A stretch of 64,000 nt of DNA, taken from Bacteroidia bacterium (lineage in GTDB: Bacteria > Bacteroidota > Bacteroidia > B-17B0 > Aurantibacillaceae). The position numbers and the translations under genes were made by a program. The notes under the pieces are model-generated. The model was not told where the DNA came from. It saw nothing but the letters and a program-made list of their open reading frames with translations, and ran no database searches. Of the stretch, positions 16,111-24,827 are shown piece by piece. Numbering within the stretch: position 1 is the first letter of the stretch; each line of letters starts with the position of its first letter. The DNA is taken from the NCBI GenBank assembly GCA_016787785.1, contig JAEUTO010000010.1:62001-126000 (forward strand), in the 5' to 3' direction.

Positions 16111-19100
16111 TTAATTAAGAGATTTATTCTTTTGTCTTGCAGAGAGGTGGTACATTGTAGGTAAAACATATAATGAAAGCAACATAGAAAACAGTAATCC
16201 AAAAAAGATTACAGTTGCTAAAGGCCCCCACAAAGATGATCCACTCAGCATCATTGGAACTACACCAACTGCTCCGGCAGCAGAAGTAAGGAATATTGGC
16301 CGCATTCTTCTTTTAGCTGAGGCTATTGCAGCCTCCCTCACATTCATTTGGTGAGTTCTACGCAATTCTTCGGCATATTCAATAAGAATAATTCCATTAC
16401 GCACTACTATTCCCATCAAGGTCATAAAACCTAAAAAAACGGTAAGACCAAAAGGATAGCCTGTTATTACCAAACCAATCGCTGCACCGAAAATACTAAG
16501 CGGAATGGTAAGCATGATAAGAAATACCAACCTGAAACTCTTAAATTGAAACAATACAATAAAAAAGATTAACACCAAACTTGTTGCCAATGCTTTTGAC
16601 AAGGGAACATAATTCTCATATTCATTTTCCAATTCCCCTCCGTAGGAAATGTTAATTTCAGGGCTATTTGTAAGACCTTCGATTTTTGGTCTTATATCAT
16701 CCAACACCTTATACGCTAAAGCATTTCTATTTATGTCAGCTTTTATTGTAATGGTTCTTTTTCCATTTCTTCTGATGATCTGTCCCTCGCTCCAATCGTT
16801 AGTAAGTGTAGCTATTTGTCTTAAAGGAACAGTGGTTCCTAGTAGAGGAGAAGTAATGGTTTGGTTCTCTATATCATCAAAAGAATTACGTCTTTCTTTT
16901 TCGTTTATCAGCTTAACACTTACCGGATAATCACCTTCCCAAACTGTGCCTATTGGCAATCCTGCGAACCCTGTTGCTAAGGATGAAGCTACCATTCCTT
17001 TGGTAAAACCAAGACGATTTGCTACTTCATCGTTCACTGTTACTTTCACTCCTTGACGAGGCGTTAAATAATCTGATCTTGCCCAAATCACATCTTTCTT
17101 TTCTTTCATTATTGCTTTTACTTTTTCAGCAATAATTTTTAATGAGTCCATATTGTTTCCTGAAACCCTTACCTCTATTGGAGCAGCAGTAGGCATCATA
17201 TCTAACTGCTTAATTCGAACATAGGCATTCGGAAAATAATCACGTTTCTCATTTTCATACTCCTCCATCAACTTTACAGCACTTTCTTCAGTGGTAGTGT
17301 TTACAACCAATTGAGCGTAATTTTTTGATGGAAAATTTGGAGCATAAGTGGTATGGAAACGAGGAGAGCTTGTTCCTATGAATGATGTTACATTCATAAC
17401 GCGTTTGTCTTTCAACAACATATTTGTAAGGCTATCTGTTATTATAGATGTTTGCTCCAGTGCAACACCTTCGGGTAAATAAATTTCTACCGCAAACTGA
17501 TTTCTTTCTACTTTCGGGAATAACTGGCGTGGCATCAATGCTATAAGCAATATCCCAATAAAAAAAGACGCAAAACCAATAGTGACTGTAATTTTGGGGA
17601 TACGAAAGGCACTCTCAAGTGTGTTGTCAAAAGCCTTTTGCAATACATTAAAAATTGAATTATTTTTTTTCTTTACTTCATCATCCCTTTTTATTCCTTT
17701 TTTAATGAACTTGAAACTAATAAATGGAACTACAAAATAAGCTACCGCTAAGGAAATTGTAAGTGCCACACCAATGGTTATGGGCAAAGAGTAAACAAAA
17801 TCTCCTATCATTCCTGAAAGAAAAAACAATGTAGGAACAAATGTAACGATGATGGCTAATGTTGCCGTTAAAACAGGGACAAACAATTCTGTTGCACTTT
17901 TCCAAGCAGCATTCCAAGGAGTTTCTCCTTGATCCAATTTTTCAAGATGGTTATCAATTACAACTATCGCATCATCCACTACCATACCCAAAACAACGAC
18001 AAGTCCTGCAAGAGAAACAGTATTCAAATCAACCCCTAATACGTATAAAATACCAACAGATATAAAGACAATTATAGGAATAGTAGCGCCTGCAACACTG
18101 GCAACTCTAAATGGCAGCATTAGCATAACAACAAGAATTACTCCGCCAATGGCAATCAAAAATTCTTTAAGAAAATGTTGTATCGCACTATCTACAACAG
18201 CGGCCATGTCAGCTGTTTTAGCCACAATAACATCTTCCGGTAGTTTATTGTTTATTTGAAGTAATAATTCATCTATTTCTTTTCCAAACTGAACAATATT
18301 TGTTCCCGGTTGCATTTCTAACGAAATTAAAAGACTGTTTTTGCCATTGTTTTTGATATAAGATTCAGGGGAAACAAATTCTCGCTTTATTGTTGCAACA
18401 TCTTTCAGTCTAATTATATTACCTAATGGATTAGTATATATTATTTGTTGAGAAATTTCCTTTTCAGAACGATAATTAGTTGGAACATGTATAGGCATAA
18501 TTAATTGAGCATTATCTACATCACCTCCATAATTAACTGTTCCTTCCATTTGAAGTGCTGCCAATATAGTTGCCGGACGTACACCGTATGTGGCGAGTTT
18601 ATCCGGATTCATGTAAATACTTATTTGTTCCTGCTGTAAACCGTAATGTTTTATTTTTGAAACACTTTTAATTTTTCTAAGTTCCTTTTCTATTGTGGTA
18701 ACATAATGCTCTAACTCTCTCAAGCTTCTTTGTTCTGATTGAACATTAAGCAAGATAGCCGAAGTATTACCAAAATTATTATCTGCATCTAATACAAGTA
18801 CCTGCGGTGGTAATTGCTTTTTTAAATTAGCCAGCCCAAATTTCAGCTTATCCCAAAAAGCATCGGGGTCTTTTACGTTTGTATTAACCTCTACCATTAT
18901 TATCATCAAGCCTTCTTTGGAAATGGAATATGTTTTATCACGATTCACCTCTTGAAAGCCAAAAAGATAATTTTCAACTTTTTCTGTTAACTGATCTTCT
19001 ATTTGATTAGAGGTTGCTCCGGGATAAACACCAATAATTAATCCCTGCCTAATGACAAACTCAGGAAACTCATTGCGGGGCATTACCCATAAAGCAAAAA

Positions 19101-19197
19101 CACCAAATAGAGCTGTTATAATCACAAGTAATAACACAATTTGTTTGTGCTTCATTACCTTTTCAATAATATTTAAATTCCTTTTTTCCACTTTCAA
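16111..19197 (-). CDS. RND efflux pump (second RND operon)
   Basis: At 1028 residues this is the usual length for AcrB-like pumps. It has the N-terminal helix (IVLLLVIITALFGVFALWVM), the porter motif PGATSNQIEDQLTEKVENYL and the TM4 proton-relay pair Asp408-Asp409 in GMVVDDAIVVIDNH. Two periplasmic loops and the closing WGPLATVIFFGLLFSMLLSL follow. It is more like the broad MexF/TtgB-unrelated 'efflux RND permease' group of Bacteroidota than like metal pumps, because it lacks the FGLS-V heavy-metal signature. The adaptor gene is six bases upstream. It exports an unknown lipophilic compound by proton antiport. Confidence 0.94.
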   Translation of the reverse strand: MKVEKRNLNIIEKVMKHKQIVLLLVIITALFGVFALWVMPRNEFPEFVIRQGLIIGVYPGATSNQIEDQLTEKVENYLFGFQEVNRDKTYSISKEGLMIIMVEVNTNVKDPDAFWDKLKFGLANLKKQLPPQVLVLDADNNFGNTSAILLNVQSEQRSLRELEHYVTTIEKELRKIKSVSKIKHYGLQQEQISIYMNPDKLATYGVRPATILAALQMEGTVNYGGDVDNAQLIMPIHVPTNYRSEKEISQQIIYTNPLGNIIRLKDVATIKREFVSPESYIKNNGKNSLLISLEMQPGTNIVQFGKEIDELLLQINNKLPEDVIVAKTADMAAVVDSAIQHFLKEFLIAIGGVILVVMLMLPFRVASVAGATIPIIVFISVGILYVLGVDLNTVSLAGLVVVLGMVVDDAIVVIDNHLEKLDQGETPWNAAWKSATELFVPVLTATLAIIVTFVPTLFFLSGMIGDFVYSLPITIGVALTISLAVAYFVVPFISFKFIKKGIKRDDEVKKKNNSIFNVLQKAFDNTLESAFRIPKITVTIGFASFFIGILLIALMPRQLFPKVERNQFAVEIYLPEGVALEQTSIITDSLTNMLLKDKRVMNVTSFIGTSSPRFHTTYAPNFPSKNYAQLVVNTTTEESAVKLMEEYENEKRDYFPNAYVRIKQLDMMPTAAPIEVRVSGNNMDSLKIIAEKVKAIMKEKKDVIWARSDYLTPRQGVKVTVNDEVANRLGFTKGMVASSLATGFAGLPIGTVWEGDYPVSVKLINEKERRNSFDDIENQTITSPLLGTTVPLRQIATLTNDWSEGQIIRRNGKRTITIKADINRNALAYKVLDDIRPKIEGLTNSPEINISYGGELENEYENYVPLSKALATSLVLIFFIVLFQFKSFRLVFLIMLTIPLSIFGAAIGLVITGYPFGLTVFLGFMTLMGIVVRNGIILIEYAEELRRTHQMNVREAAIASAKRRMRPIFLTSAAGAVGVVPMMLSGSSLWGPLATVIFFGLLFSMLLSLYVLPTMYHLSARQKNKSLN

Positions 19198-19203
19198 TTT
19201 TGA

Positions 19204-20238
19204 TTATTGGATGATGTTTACCGACACTTGTGGTTTTAGTTTCTCTTGTCCGGAAACAATAATCAAATCATCTTCCTTAATTTCGCCTTCCACAAGTACT
19301 TTATTTTCCATTAGCGAAATTGTTTTCACTAATTTTTTATTTGCTTTATTTTTATCATCAACTACATATACAAACTGATTTCCGTTTATGTCCTTTTGCA
19401 AGGCTTTGCCCGAAATCAAGAAACCTTTTTTGTTGGATTCTGAATCAATAGTTACAGAACAAACCATTCCCGGCTTGATCAATAGATCTATATTATTTAT
19501 TTCAATTTTTACAGGATAAGAATGGGAAAGCAAATCTGCCGTTACACTAATTTCTTTAACCTCTCCAATAATTTTTTTTGATATTGCAGGAATGGTAACT
19601 GAAGCTTTTGTATTTTGTTTAAGACTGCTGATTTCATCTTCGGGCACAGGTATTTTAACATACACGGTGCTAATCTCCAATAAATCTAATACTGTTATTC
19701 CTGGCCCGGTATTCATACCCTGTGTGAAATATATTTTGCCAATCGTTCCATTTGATGTAGCATAAAGATTATTTTCTTCTACATTTTTTTTTGCAATTTC
19801 CGTATTCGCTTTTGCCTGATTTAATCCTGTTTCTGCTTCTACCATTTTAATTGGTGGTAAGGAGCCGTTTTCATTCATAGGTTTTAATCTATTATAAGCA
19901 TCCTGAGCTTTTTGTTCTTGCAATAAAGCTATTTTGTAAGCATTACTCGTACTGGCTGCATCTAAACGTGCAATTAAGTCGCCCTTCCTGACTTGCTGAC
20001 CTTCTTTTATAAGTATTTCAGTTATAGTTCCGGCAGAGAAAAAACTGAGATGCGTATTGTTTTTTTCTTCGACAACCCCGGAATAAGAAGTTGTTATTAA
20101 CCCATTATAAGCTGTAACAATTTCTGTTGTTACTTTAATGGCCGTTTCTGCTTGAACTGACTCTTTGTGTTCTCCGCATCCGGCAGTTAATAATAGGAAA
20201 GGGATAAAATAACTGATTGTTGTAGTTTTGAGTTTCAT
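19204..20238 (-). CDS. RND efflux adaptor lipoprotein (second RND operon)
   Basis: This 344-residue HlyD/AcrA-type protein has a lipoprotein signal (LLLTAGC). The lipoyl half-motif GTITEILIKEGQQVRKGDLI (about 69-88) is followed by an alpha hairpin, the return half YATSNGTIGKIYFTQGMNT, a beta-barrel and a membrane-proximal domain. It is the first gene of the adaptor-RND-TolC operon. A 27-bp palindromic operator (20255-20281) lies 17 bases upstream, in the 97-base gap behind the TetR gene, so the pump genes can be repressed separately from the regulator. Confidence 0.92.
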   Translation of the reverse strand: MKLKTTTISYFIPFLLLTAGCGEHKESVQAETAIKVTTEIVTAYNGLITTSYSGVVEEKNNTHLSFFSAGTITEILIKEGQQVRKGDLIARLDAASTSNAYKIALLQEQKAQDAYNRLKPMNENGSLPPIKMVEAETGLNQAKANTEIAKKNVEENNLYATSNGTIGKIYFTQGMNTGPGITVLDLLEISTVYVKIPVPEDEISSLKQNTKASVTIPAISKKIIGEVKEISVTADLLSHSYPVKIEINNIDLLIKPGMVCSVTIDSESNKKGFLISGKALQKDINGNQFVYVVDDKNKANKKLVKTISLMENKVLVEGEIKEDDLIIVSGQEKLKPQVSVNIIQ

Positions 20239-20254
20239 ATTGTTTTATATTCTA

Positions 20255-20281
20255 TTGGACTATATTCGTATTGTAGTCTAA
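20255..20281. promoter_or_regulatory. 27-bp TTAGACT palindrome, copy 1 (efflux operon operator)
   Basis: The site has outer arms TTGGACT and AGTCTAA (last bases at 20281) around a CG-centred core. It is 27 bases long like the three copies at 21592, 21657 and 21835. It lies directly upstream of the adaptor-RND-TolC genes and downstream of their TetR regulator, the natural position for that regulator's operator. Confidence 0.7.
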
Positions 20282-20335
20282 ATTTACTTTAAAAAAAATG
20301 ATTATTTCTAATCATTTCGTTACTGCGTTAAAATC

Positions 20336-20953
20336 TTAGTTCAATCCTTTTGTAATTATATTTGCCAATAAATCGGCTTGGTTAGCTAAGGAACTATATT
20401 TATTTTTTGTTATAACCTCCATTTCAATACCTCTTATGCAAGTAACCATAAGCTCTGAAAGGACTTTAATGGAGTTATTATCCGGTATTTTAAATAATTT
20501 ATCTTTAACTCCTAATTTTAAAATTGATGAAATTAATTCGATTTCGGCATTATCATATCTGTCTCTAAGTTTTGAAAATTGCTCATTAATGTTTACTATA
20601 TGAGGATCGTGTTCAATCGCAAAACGGTAAAGACTGATTTTATTTTTTAATGTTTTAATCTTGACAACTATGTATGTTTTTAATTTATCATGCGCATCAA
20701 TTTCTTTGTCGACAGCTTTTTTAACTTGCCCAAAAAAATCGTCCATTTCTTGTTTAATTACTTCATCAAAAATATCTTCTTTGCTTTTGAAATAGTAATA
20801 AAGCGTGCTTTTACCTTTGCCTGCTGCCTTTGCGATATCCTCCATTGTAGTTTTATTCAGACCGTATTGTTGAATGAGCTTTTTGGCCGCATCTATTATG
20901 GCTTGTATTATGATTTCGTCCTTAGTCATTTGTTTTATTTTCGACTGATTCAT
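20336..20953 (-). CDS. TetR family regulator of the second RND operon
   Basis: At 205 residues this has standard TetR length. The helix-turn-helix domain is intact: IIDAAKKLIQQYGLNKTTME followed by DIAKAAGKGKSTLYYYFKSK, then EDIFDEVIKQEMDDF. The C-terminal domain is all-helical. It precedes the adaptor gene on the same strand with a 97-base gap that holds a 27-bp palindrome. Three more copies of the palindrome lie upstream of the neighbouring STAS-like gene. It most likely binds these sites and is released by a pump substrate. Confidence 0.9.
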   Translation of the reverse strand: MNQSKIKQMTKDEIIIQAIIDAAKKLIQQYGLNKTTMEDIAKAAGKGKSTLYYYFKSKEDIFDEVIKQEMDDFFGQVKKAVDKEIDAHDKLKTYIVVKIKTLKNKISLYRFAIEHDPHIVNINEQFSKLRDRYDNAEIELISSILKLGVKDKLFKIPDNNSIKVLSELMVTCIRGIEMEVITKNKYSSLANQADLLANIITKGLN

Positions 20954-21084
20954 ATTTAGTTTAAACTCAACTATCTGTTTTCTTTTTTTTACTTCATATA
21001 TGTTTTAGGTTTTCTGCTTTTCATATTGAGCAATTTTACCAGGTAGTAATAAATAATCAGTAATTACCGATACAAGGCAACGGA

Positions 21085-21477
21085 TTAATCCTGCATGTTT
21101 TTAAGCCAGTTTATGGCATCTTCGTAATTTTCAAAATAATTAACTGTTACGGGCGTTTTGTTAAAGCTATAAACTATACTTTCTACTGCAATTTTATTAA
21201 AGAAATAAAGAGGTTGTATGCATGCAACAAACTTCAACCCCATCGTAGTTGCTTTTGGTATATAGGTTCGATCCATCCAGTCCTGATCCTCCTTACCAAT
21301 GAGTATCATATCTTTCAAATCTACCAAAATTTTGTAAGCTTTATGTTTTTCTAACATTTCTAATAACAATTCGGTGCTTTCCCGAAATTGGTTACTGGTT
21401 GCATAACCATACCATTTACATAATACAGCATTAATATCATGTTCGTAAGTAATTTTATAGATTTCAGTTGATTCCAT
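21085..21477 (-). CDS. STAS/SpoIIAA-like small protein
   Basis: This 130-residue soluble protein has a fold pattern like STAS/SpoIIAA-like domains: a beta strand pair at the start (IYKITYEHDINAVLCKWYGY), a helix (QFRESTELLLEMLEKH), a strand AYKILVDLKDM, a WMDRTYIPKA helix and a final FENYEDAINWLKN helix. Such proteins are common and uncharacterised in Bacteroidota. It is the next gene upstream of the TetR gene on the same strand, and three 27-bp TTAGACT palindromes lie within 390 bases upstream. It is therefore probably in the same regulon as the efflux operon. Confidence 0.6.
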   Translation of the reverse strand: MESTEIYKITYEHDINAVLCKWYGYATSNQFRESTELLLEMLEKHKAYKILVDLKDMILIGKEDQDWMDRTYIPKATTMGLKFVACIQPLYFFNKIAVESIVYSFNKTPVTVNYFENYEDAINWLKNMQD

Positions 21478-21591
21478 TTTATTTATTTTGGTTGTTATTC
21501 CGCCTGCTGTTCACTAAGCTTGGTTTCTGATTTGTTGTTATTTCATTTTCTATGTTTTCTAATGTAATTGTTTGAATATTTTTATTGACTA

Positions 21592-21618
21592 TTAGACTAA
21601 TTTCGTATTTAAGTTTAC
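21592..21618. promoter_or_regulatory. 27-bp TTAGACT palindrome, copy 2
   Basis: The left arm is perfect (TTAGACT) and the right arm degenerate (AAGTTTAC), with the same CG-centred core and length as copy 1. It lies about 115 bases upstream of the STAS-like gene. Confidence 0.55.
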
Positions 21619-21656
21619 AAATTTATTATTATTTTTCATTGTGCGCAAAATTCTAA

Positions 21657-21683
21657 TTAGACTTTTTACGTATTATAGTCTGA
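21657..21683. promoter_or_regulatory. 27-bp TTAGACT palindrome, copy 3
   Basis: TTAGACT and AGTCTGA arms flank a core containing ACGTA. This is one of the best-matching copies in the gap. Its centre is 65 bases from copy 2. Confidence 0.65.
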
Positions 21684-21834
21684 TAATGATTTGACAATGG
21701 TAGATTGCCATTCTATAGTAATGATTAAAATCAATAAGCCTTATGATAATTATCAGAATAAGGCCAATAAGAGTTTTTTAACTAAATGCTATGTTTTTTT
21801 TCATAAATAAAACACTAAATACACTTGTTGAATA

Positions 21835-21861
21835 TTAGACTATAAACGTTTTTAGGTCTGC
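21835..21861. promoter_or_regulatory. 27-bp TTAGACT palindrome, copy 4
   Basis: TTAGACT and AGGTCTGC arms flank an AACGTT core. It lies in the 611-base gap (21478-22088) between the STAS-like and MarR genes. That gap otherwise holds only copies 2 and 3 and the GTTTAAAC site at 22025. I see no gene in it. Confidence 0.6.
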
Positions 21862-22024
21862 TAATGTACTACGTCTTTATTTATTGTGCAAATTTTTCTC
21901 TAAACTACTTTTATTCGATTATTTATAGAGGATGCGGGGAATTAATTTGAGGTTTGTACTTTCTTATATCTATTAAATATACTAATGGACAATTTAGTTT
22001 GGGGTTAACTAACTACTTCAATTT

Positions 22025-22047
22025 GTTTAAACAACAATCGTTTAAAT
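22025..22047. promoter_or_regulatory. GTTTAAAC-N7-GTTTAAAC site, copy 3
   Basis: GTTTAAAC and GTTTAAAT are separated by AACAATC. The site lies 41 bases beyond the stop of the MarR gene. The position matches copy 2 relative to the truncated MarR, so the two are part of a duplicated block. Confidence 0.55.
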
Positions 22048-22088
22048 GAATAGATAACATACTATCATGAATAAAAAAGGTTTTAGAC

Positions 22089-22538
22089 CTAAATTCTGAC
22101 CTTATCTAAAAGTTCATTTAGTTTCTTTAGTTCAGTTTCATTTAAATGCGCGAGGATATTATCGGATTTTAAATCCACTGCATCCAGTTCCTTTAAAAGC
22201 TTTAGCCCTATTTTAGTTATTTTAATTTCTGTAATTCTCCTGTCAACCTTACTGTTTTTTCTTTCAACTAATCGTTTAATTATTAGCCGATCTATAATCC
22301 GTGTAGTATCTGAACCTTTGTCTATCATTCTTTCTTTTATACTTCCAATAGAAATAGCATTTGGAGATTGTCCACGAAGAATACGAAGGATATTATACTG
22401 TTGAACTGTCATTTTGTATTTGGAAAGCGAGTCCTGAAATTTTGAAAATATAAAACAATTGGTGTAATAAATATTTAAGACGGCCTTTTGAGATTCACTT
22501 CTGAATTTTTCCTGTTTAATTTCGGTTTCTAATGTCAT
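22089..22538 (-). CDS. MarR family transcriptional regulator
   Basis: This is 149 residues. The winged helix is intact: TVQQYNILRILRGQSPNAIS, then IKERMIDKGSDTTRIIDRLI as recognition helix, and wing KRLVERKNSKVDRRITEIKI. A C-terminal dimer helix ends LNELLDKVRI. It is similar in length and layout to the MarR at 4376 and is the intact relative of the fragment at 12769. It is the last gene of a minus-strand run that starts with the SnoaL-like gene, 48 bases after the luciferase-like gene, and is a good candidate for binding the GTTTAAAC double sites. Confidence 0.88.
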   Translation of the reverse strand: MTLETEIKQEKFRSESQKAVLNIYYTNCFIFSKFQDSLSKYKMTVQQYNILRILRGQSPNAISIGSIKERMIDKGSDTTRIIDRLIIKRLVERKNSKVDRRITEIKITKIGLKLLKELDAVDLKSDNILAHLNETELKKLNELLDKVRI

Positions 22539-22586
22539 TTTAGATTGGCTTTTAAGTTTTATGAGTTCTAAACTAGCGAAAGATTC

Positions 22587-23171
22587 TTAATCCTTAAAAT
22601 AACCACTAGCAAATTGATATGAGCGGAAAATTATTTTTTTTATTACTAATACCTCTTCTTCGTTTCTTGATGCATAAACCATGATAAAATTTGATGGCAA
22701 ATAACCCATTTTAGCAATTGGATGCAACTCTCCCCAACCTTTTTCAATCACATATTTTGCATCCTTTAATGGCAAACCAAGATGTATACTGCCATCAGGC
22801 ACTGGATGAAAATGAGCAAATTCATTTTCAATCATAAAAGCATTACAATGGTTACACATTTTATCTTCTGATAGACACATCGCCTGTGCGCCAGGGACTG
22901 ATATCTTACTATTTGCTTGTGCTATGTCCGGTAGAGAAAATGCCCAATTCATAAGCTCGTTCACAAGTTTTCTATCAGTCGGTTGTTGGTCTAATTGCAT
23001 ATGTGGGTTGCTCGGTGTCGTAATTGGTTTGATTCCGGTTCTTATAGGAAGTTCAAATTCTAAGTTTAAAGGCATTTTATCAGATTGTTTAGAGCTTGAC
23101 TCAATGTTATAATTAGTGTTATTAAAAGCACACAAAAGACTCTCATAAGTGGTAAGAAAATATTTATCCAA
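22587..23171 (-). CDS. Luciferase-like/DUF5519 family protein
   Basis: The conserved part contains CNHCNAFMIENEFAHFHPVP, DGSIHLGLPLKDA, and KGWGELHPIAKMGYLPSNFI, the pattern of the luciferase-like (DUF5519) domain, whose His residues may bind metal or ligand. I prefer a TTG start at 23171, preceded by AGAGGA and overlapping the dioxygenase stop by eight bases (195 residues). An ATG at 23234 would overlap that gene by 71 bases. The biochemical role of the family is not established. Co-expression with DoxX and an extradiol dioxygenase suggests a part in handling aromatic or oxidised compounds. Confidence 0.72.
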   Translation of the reverse strand: MDKYFLTTYESLLCAFNNTNYNIESSSKQSDKMPLNLEFELPIRTGIKPITTPSNPHMQLDQQPTDRKLVNELMNWAFSLPDIAQANSKISVPGAQAMCLSEDKMCNHCNAFMIENEFAHFHPVPDGSIHLGLPLKDAKYVIEKGWGELHPIAKMGYLPSNFIMVYASRNEEEVLVIKKIIFRSYQFASGYFKD

Positions 23172-24054
23172 TTTTAAATCCTCTGTTACTAAAAGCGGGT
23201 AGCATTTCTTCAAAAGTATGCTCAAGACTTTCATCCTTTTCCATTAATGCTAAACTGTATATTAAAGGAACATAATGGTCGGGAGTAGGAGCAGCCATCA
23301 AGCCTAATTTATTTTTTTCGTAATTGACTATGCTTTGTATATCTCGTTTATCCAATTGTTGTTTTATCCATTGATCAAACTCTATATCCCAACCATAAGG
23401 CTTCATATTTCCATTAAAAAATCGTTTACCTGCTTCCTTTATATTATGCACAACCGCACCACTGCCAATAATTAAAACACCCTTATCTCGCAGGGGTTTG
23501 AGTTGTTTTGCTAAATCAAAATGATATTGTGCGGATTGGTAATAATCAATACTCATCTCAAAAACCGGAACATCAGCCTTTGGAAACATGTGTTTAAGCA
23601 TAGGCCATGCACCATGATCTAAACCCCACTCTGTTGTTTCTTTAACTTTTGGAATAAGCTTGGTTACTTCCTTAGCCGTTTCTGGTGAACCGGGAGCAAG
23701 ATATTTCTGAGTATAATATTCGGGAGGAAACCCGTAATAATCATAAATAGTGTCAGGTGCAGAGCTTACATTTACAAGAGTCCCTTTCGTGCACCAATGT
23801 GCTGATACTACCAAAATGGCTTTTATCTCATGTTCTTTTCTGATTTTTTCTCCTATTTGCGCCAAACTTGTTAAAAAGGGATTTGCGTTTAGTCCTAAAG
23901 GAATGTCCATTGGATTTCCATGTGATGTAAAAAGTACAGGCATTTTTTTAGTTGAAGAAAATGAAGAAGTTATTTTTGAAAATGCCTGTAGCTTCATATT
24001 ATGCGTGACAAATGGGGTTAACGCTAAAAGTCTTAAAAAATCTTTGCGATGCAT
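23164..24054 (-). CDS. DODA-type extradiol dioxygenase (YgiD-like)
   Basis: The ATG at 24054 gives 296 residues starting MHRKDFLRLLALTPFVTHNM. The longer frame to 24111 runs into the DoxX gene. Class III extradiol dioxygenase features are seen: FTSHGNPMD, VVSAHWCTKG, LDHGAWPML and GSGAVVHNIKEA, which supply the metal-binding and catalytic His residues. The N-terminus resembles a signal or Tat-like leader without a clear twin-arginine. Family members open catechol rings (4,5-DOPA or related diols). It overlaps the luciferase-like gene by eight bases and follows DoxX closely, in an operon ending in MarR. Confidence 0.88.
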   Translation of the reverse strand: MHRKDFLRLLALTPFVTHNMKLQAFSKITSSFSSTKKMPVLFTSHGNPMDIPLGLNANPFLTSLAQIGEKIRKEHEIKAILVVSAHWCTKGTLVNVSSAPDTIYDYYGFPPEYYTQKYLAPGSPETAKEVTKLIPKVKETTEWGLDHGAWPMLKHMFPKADVPVFEMSIDYYQSAQYHFDLAKQLKPLRDKGVLIIGSGAVVHNIKEAGKRFFNGNMKPYGWDIEFDQWIKQQLDKRDIQSIVNYEKNKLGLMAAPTPDHYVPLIYSLALMEKDESLEHTFEEMLPAFSNRGFKIG

Positions 24055-24058
24055 CAAA

Positions 24059-24442
24059 TTATTTTTTTGTAAACGAAGCGAGCATTTCCGGATTACGCAA
24101 ATAATTAGCAACCCAAACTAACAAGAGCATTACTATTTGTGGAATAAACATTTCTGCATTACTCATGTGCGTTACAATTGCACCACCTAAGTGTGCGCTT
24201 AATAATAAAACTCCGAGTGATGATGTTCTTGGAATTAGAAACAAAATGGCAGCGATGAGTTCGCCCATTCCTATTAACATAAGTTTACCATCCAATCCCC
24301 ATTTAATAAAGTTTTGCGCTATTTCCGCGTTTGCACCAGCCATCAATTTCATTGAAGCGCTCATAATAAATAAGGCTGACATAAGCCCTACGAATATCCA
24401 TGTTGTTACTTTTCTCGCTGTAGATAATTTTATTGGTTCCAT
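24059..24442 (-). CDS. DoxX-like membrane protein
   Basis: This 127-residue protein has four predicted transmembrane helices (WIFVGLMSALFIMSASMKLM; LMLIGMGELIAAILFLIPRT; LGVLLLSAHLGGAIVTHMS; FIPQIVMLLLVWVANYL). The GE and H residues in the second and third helices follow the DoxX pattern. DoxX proteins sit in the inner membrane and are often linked with redox and thiol stress. The gene ends four bases before the dioxygenase start, so both are co-translated. There is no evidence for a quinol oxidase complex here. Confidence 0.85.
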   Translation of the reverse strand: MEPIKLSTARKVTTWIFVGLMSALFIMSASMKLMAGANAEIAQNFIKWGLDGKLMLIGMGELIAAILFLIPRTSSLGVLLLSAHLGGAIVTHMSNAEMFIPQIVMLLLVWVANYLRNPEMLASFTKK

Positions 24443-24558
24443 AGTTGTTATTATTTAAGTTTTGGATTTATTATTTTCAAAAATTCGATTCTGAGATGGT
24501 TCCTGTTTTGTCTTGGGTACACCATTAATAATTTACCCAAAAACGCATTAAAATTTTT

Positions 24559-24789
24559 CTAATTCAAAGTTTTAAATCTCTTATTAAATTGTTTCATATC
24601 AAACCATTGCTTACAGTTGCTTCCTTTTTCACTTTTTCGTATAATTGAAACTTCAATACTATTAATTGTCTTATTGGATATTTCGCAACGGGTGTTGTCT
24701 GAATCAATAATAGTTTGTCCGATAGTAAATTCTTCAATATTCATAGCAAACTCTTTCATCTTTTCATCTATGTGTTTTTTTTGCCCCAT
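24559..24789 (-). CDS. Small hypothetical protein in the SnoaL-DoxX operon
   Basis: From the ATG at 24789 this is a 76-residue charged protein (MGQKKHIDEKMKEFAMNIEE onward) without recognised motifs. The frame is open back to 24897, but that part overlaps the upstream membrane protein gene. A GGAGAAGG sequence lies about 25 bases upstream of 24789, further than usual, so the start is uncertain. It lies between the membrane protein and DoxX in the same direction. Function is unknown. Confidence 0.5.
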   Translation of the reverse strand: MGQKKHIDEKMKEFAMNIEEFTIGQTIIDSDNTRCEISNKTINSIEVSIIRKSEKGSNCKQWFDMKQFNKRFKTLN

Positions 24790-24827
24790 ATTTTTTAAAG
24801 TTCTTAAATAATCGTTACCTTCTCCAT

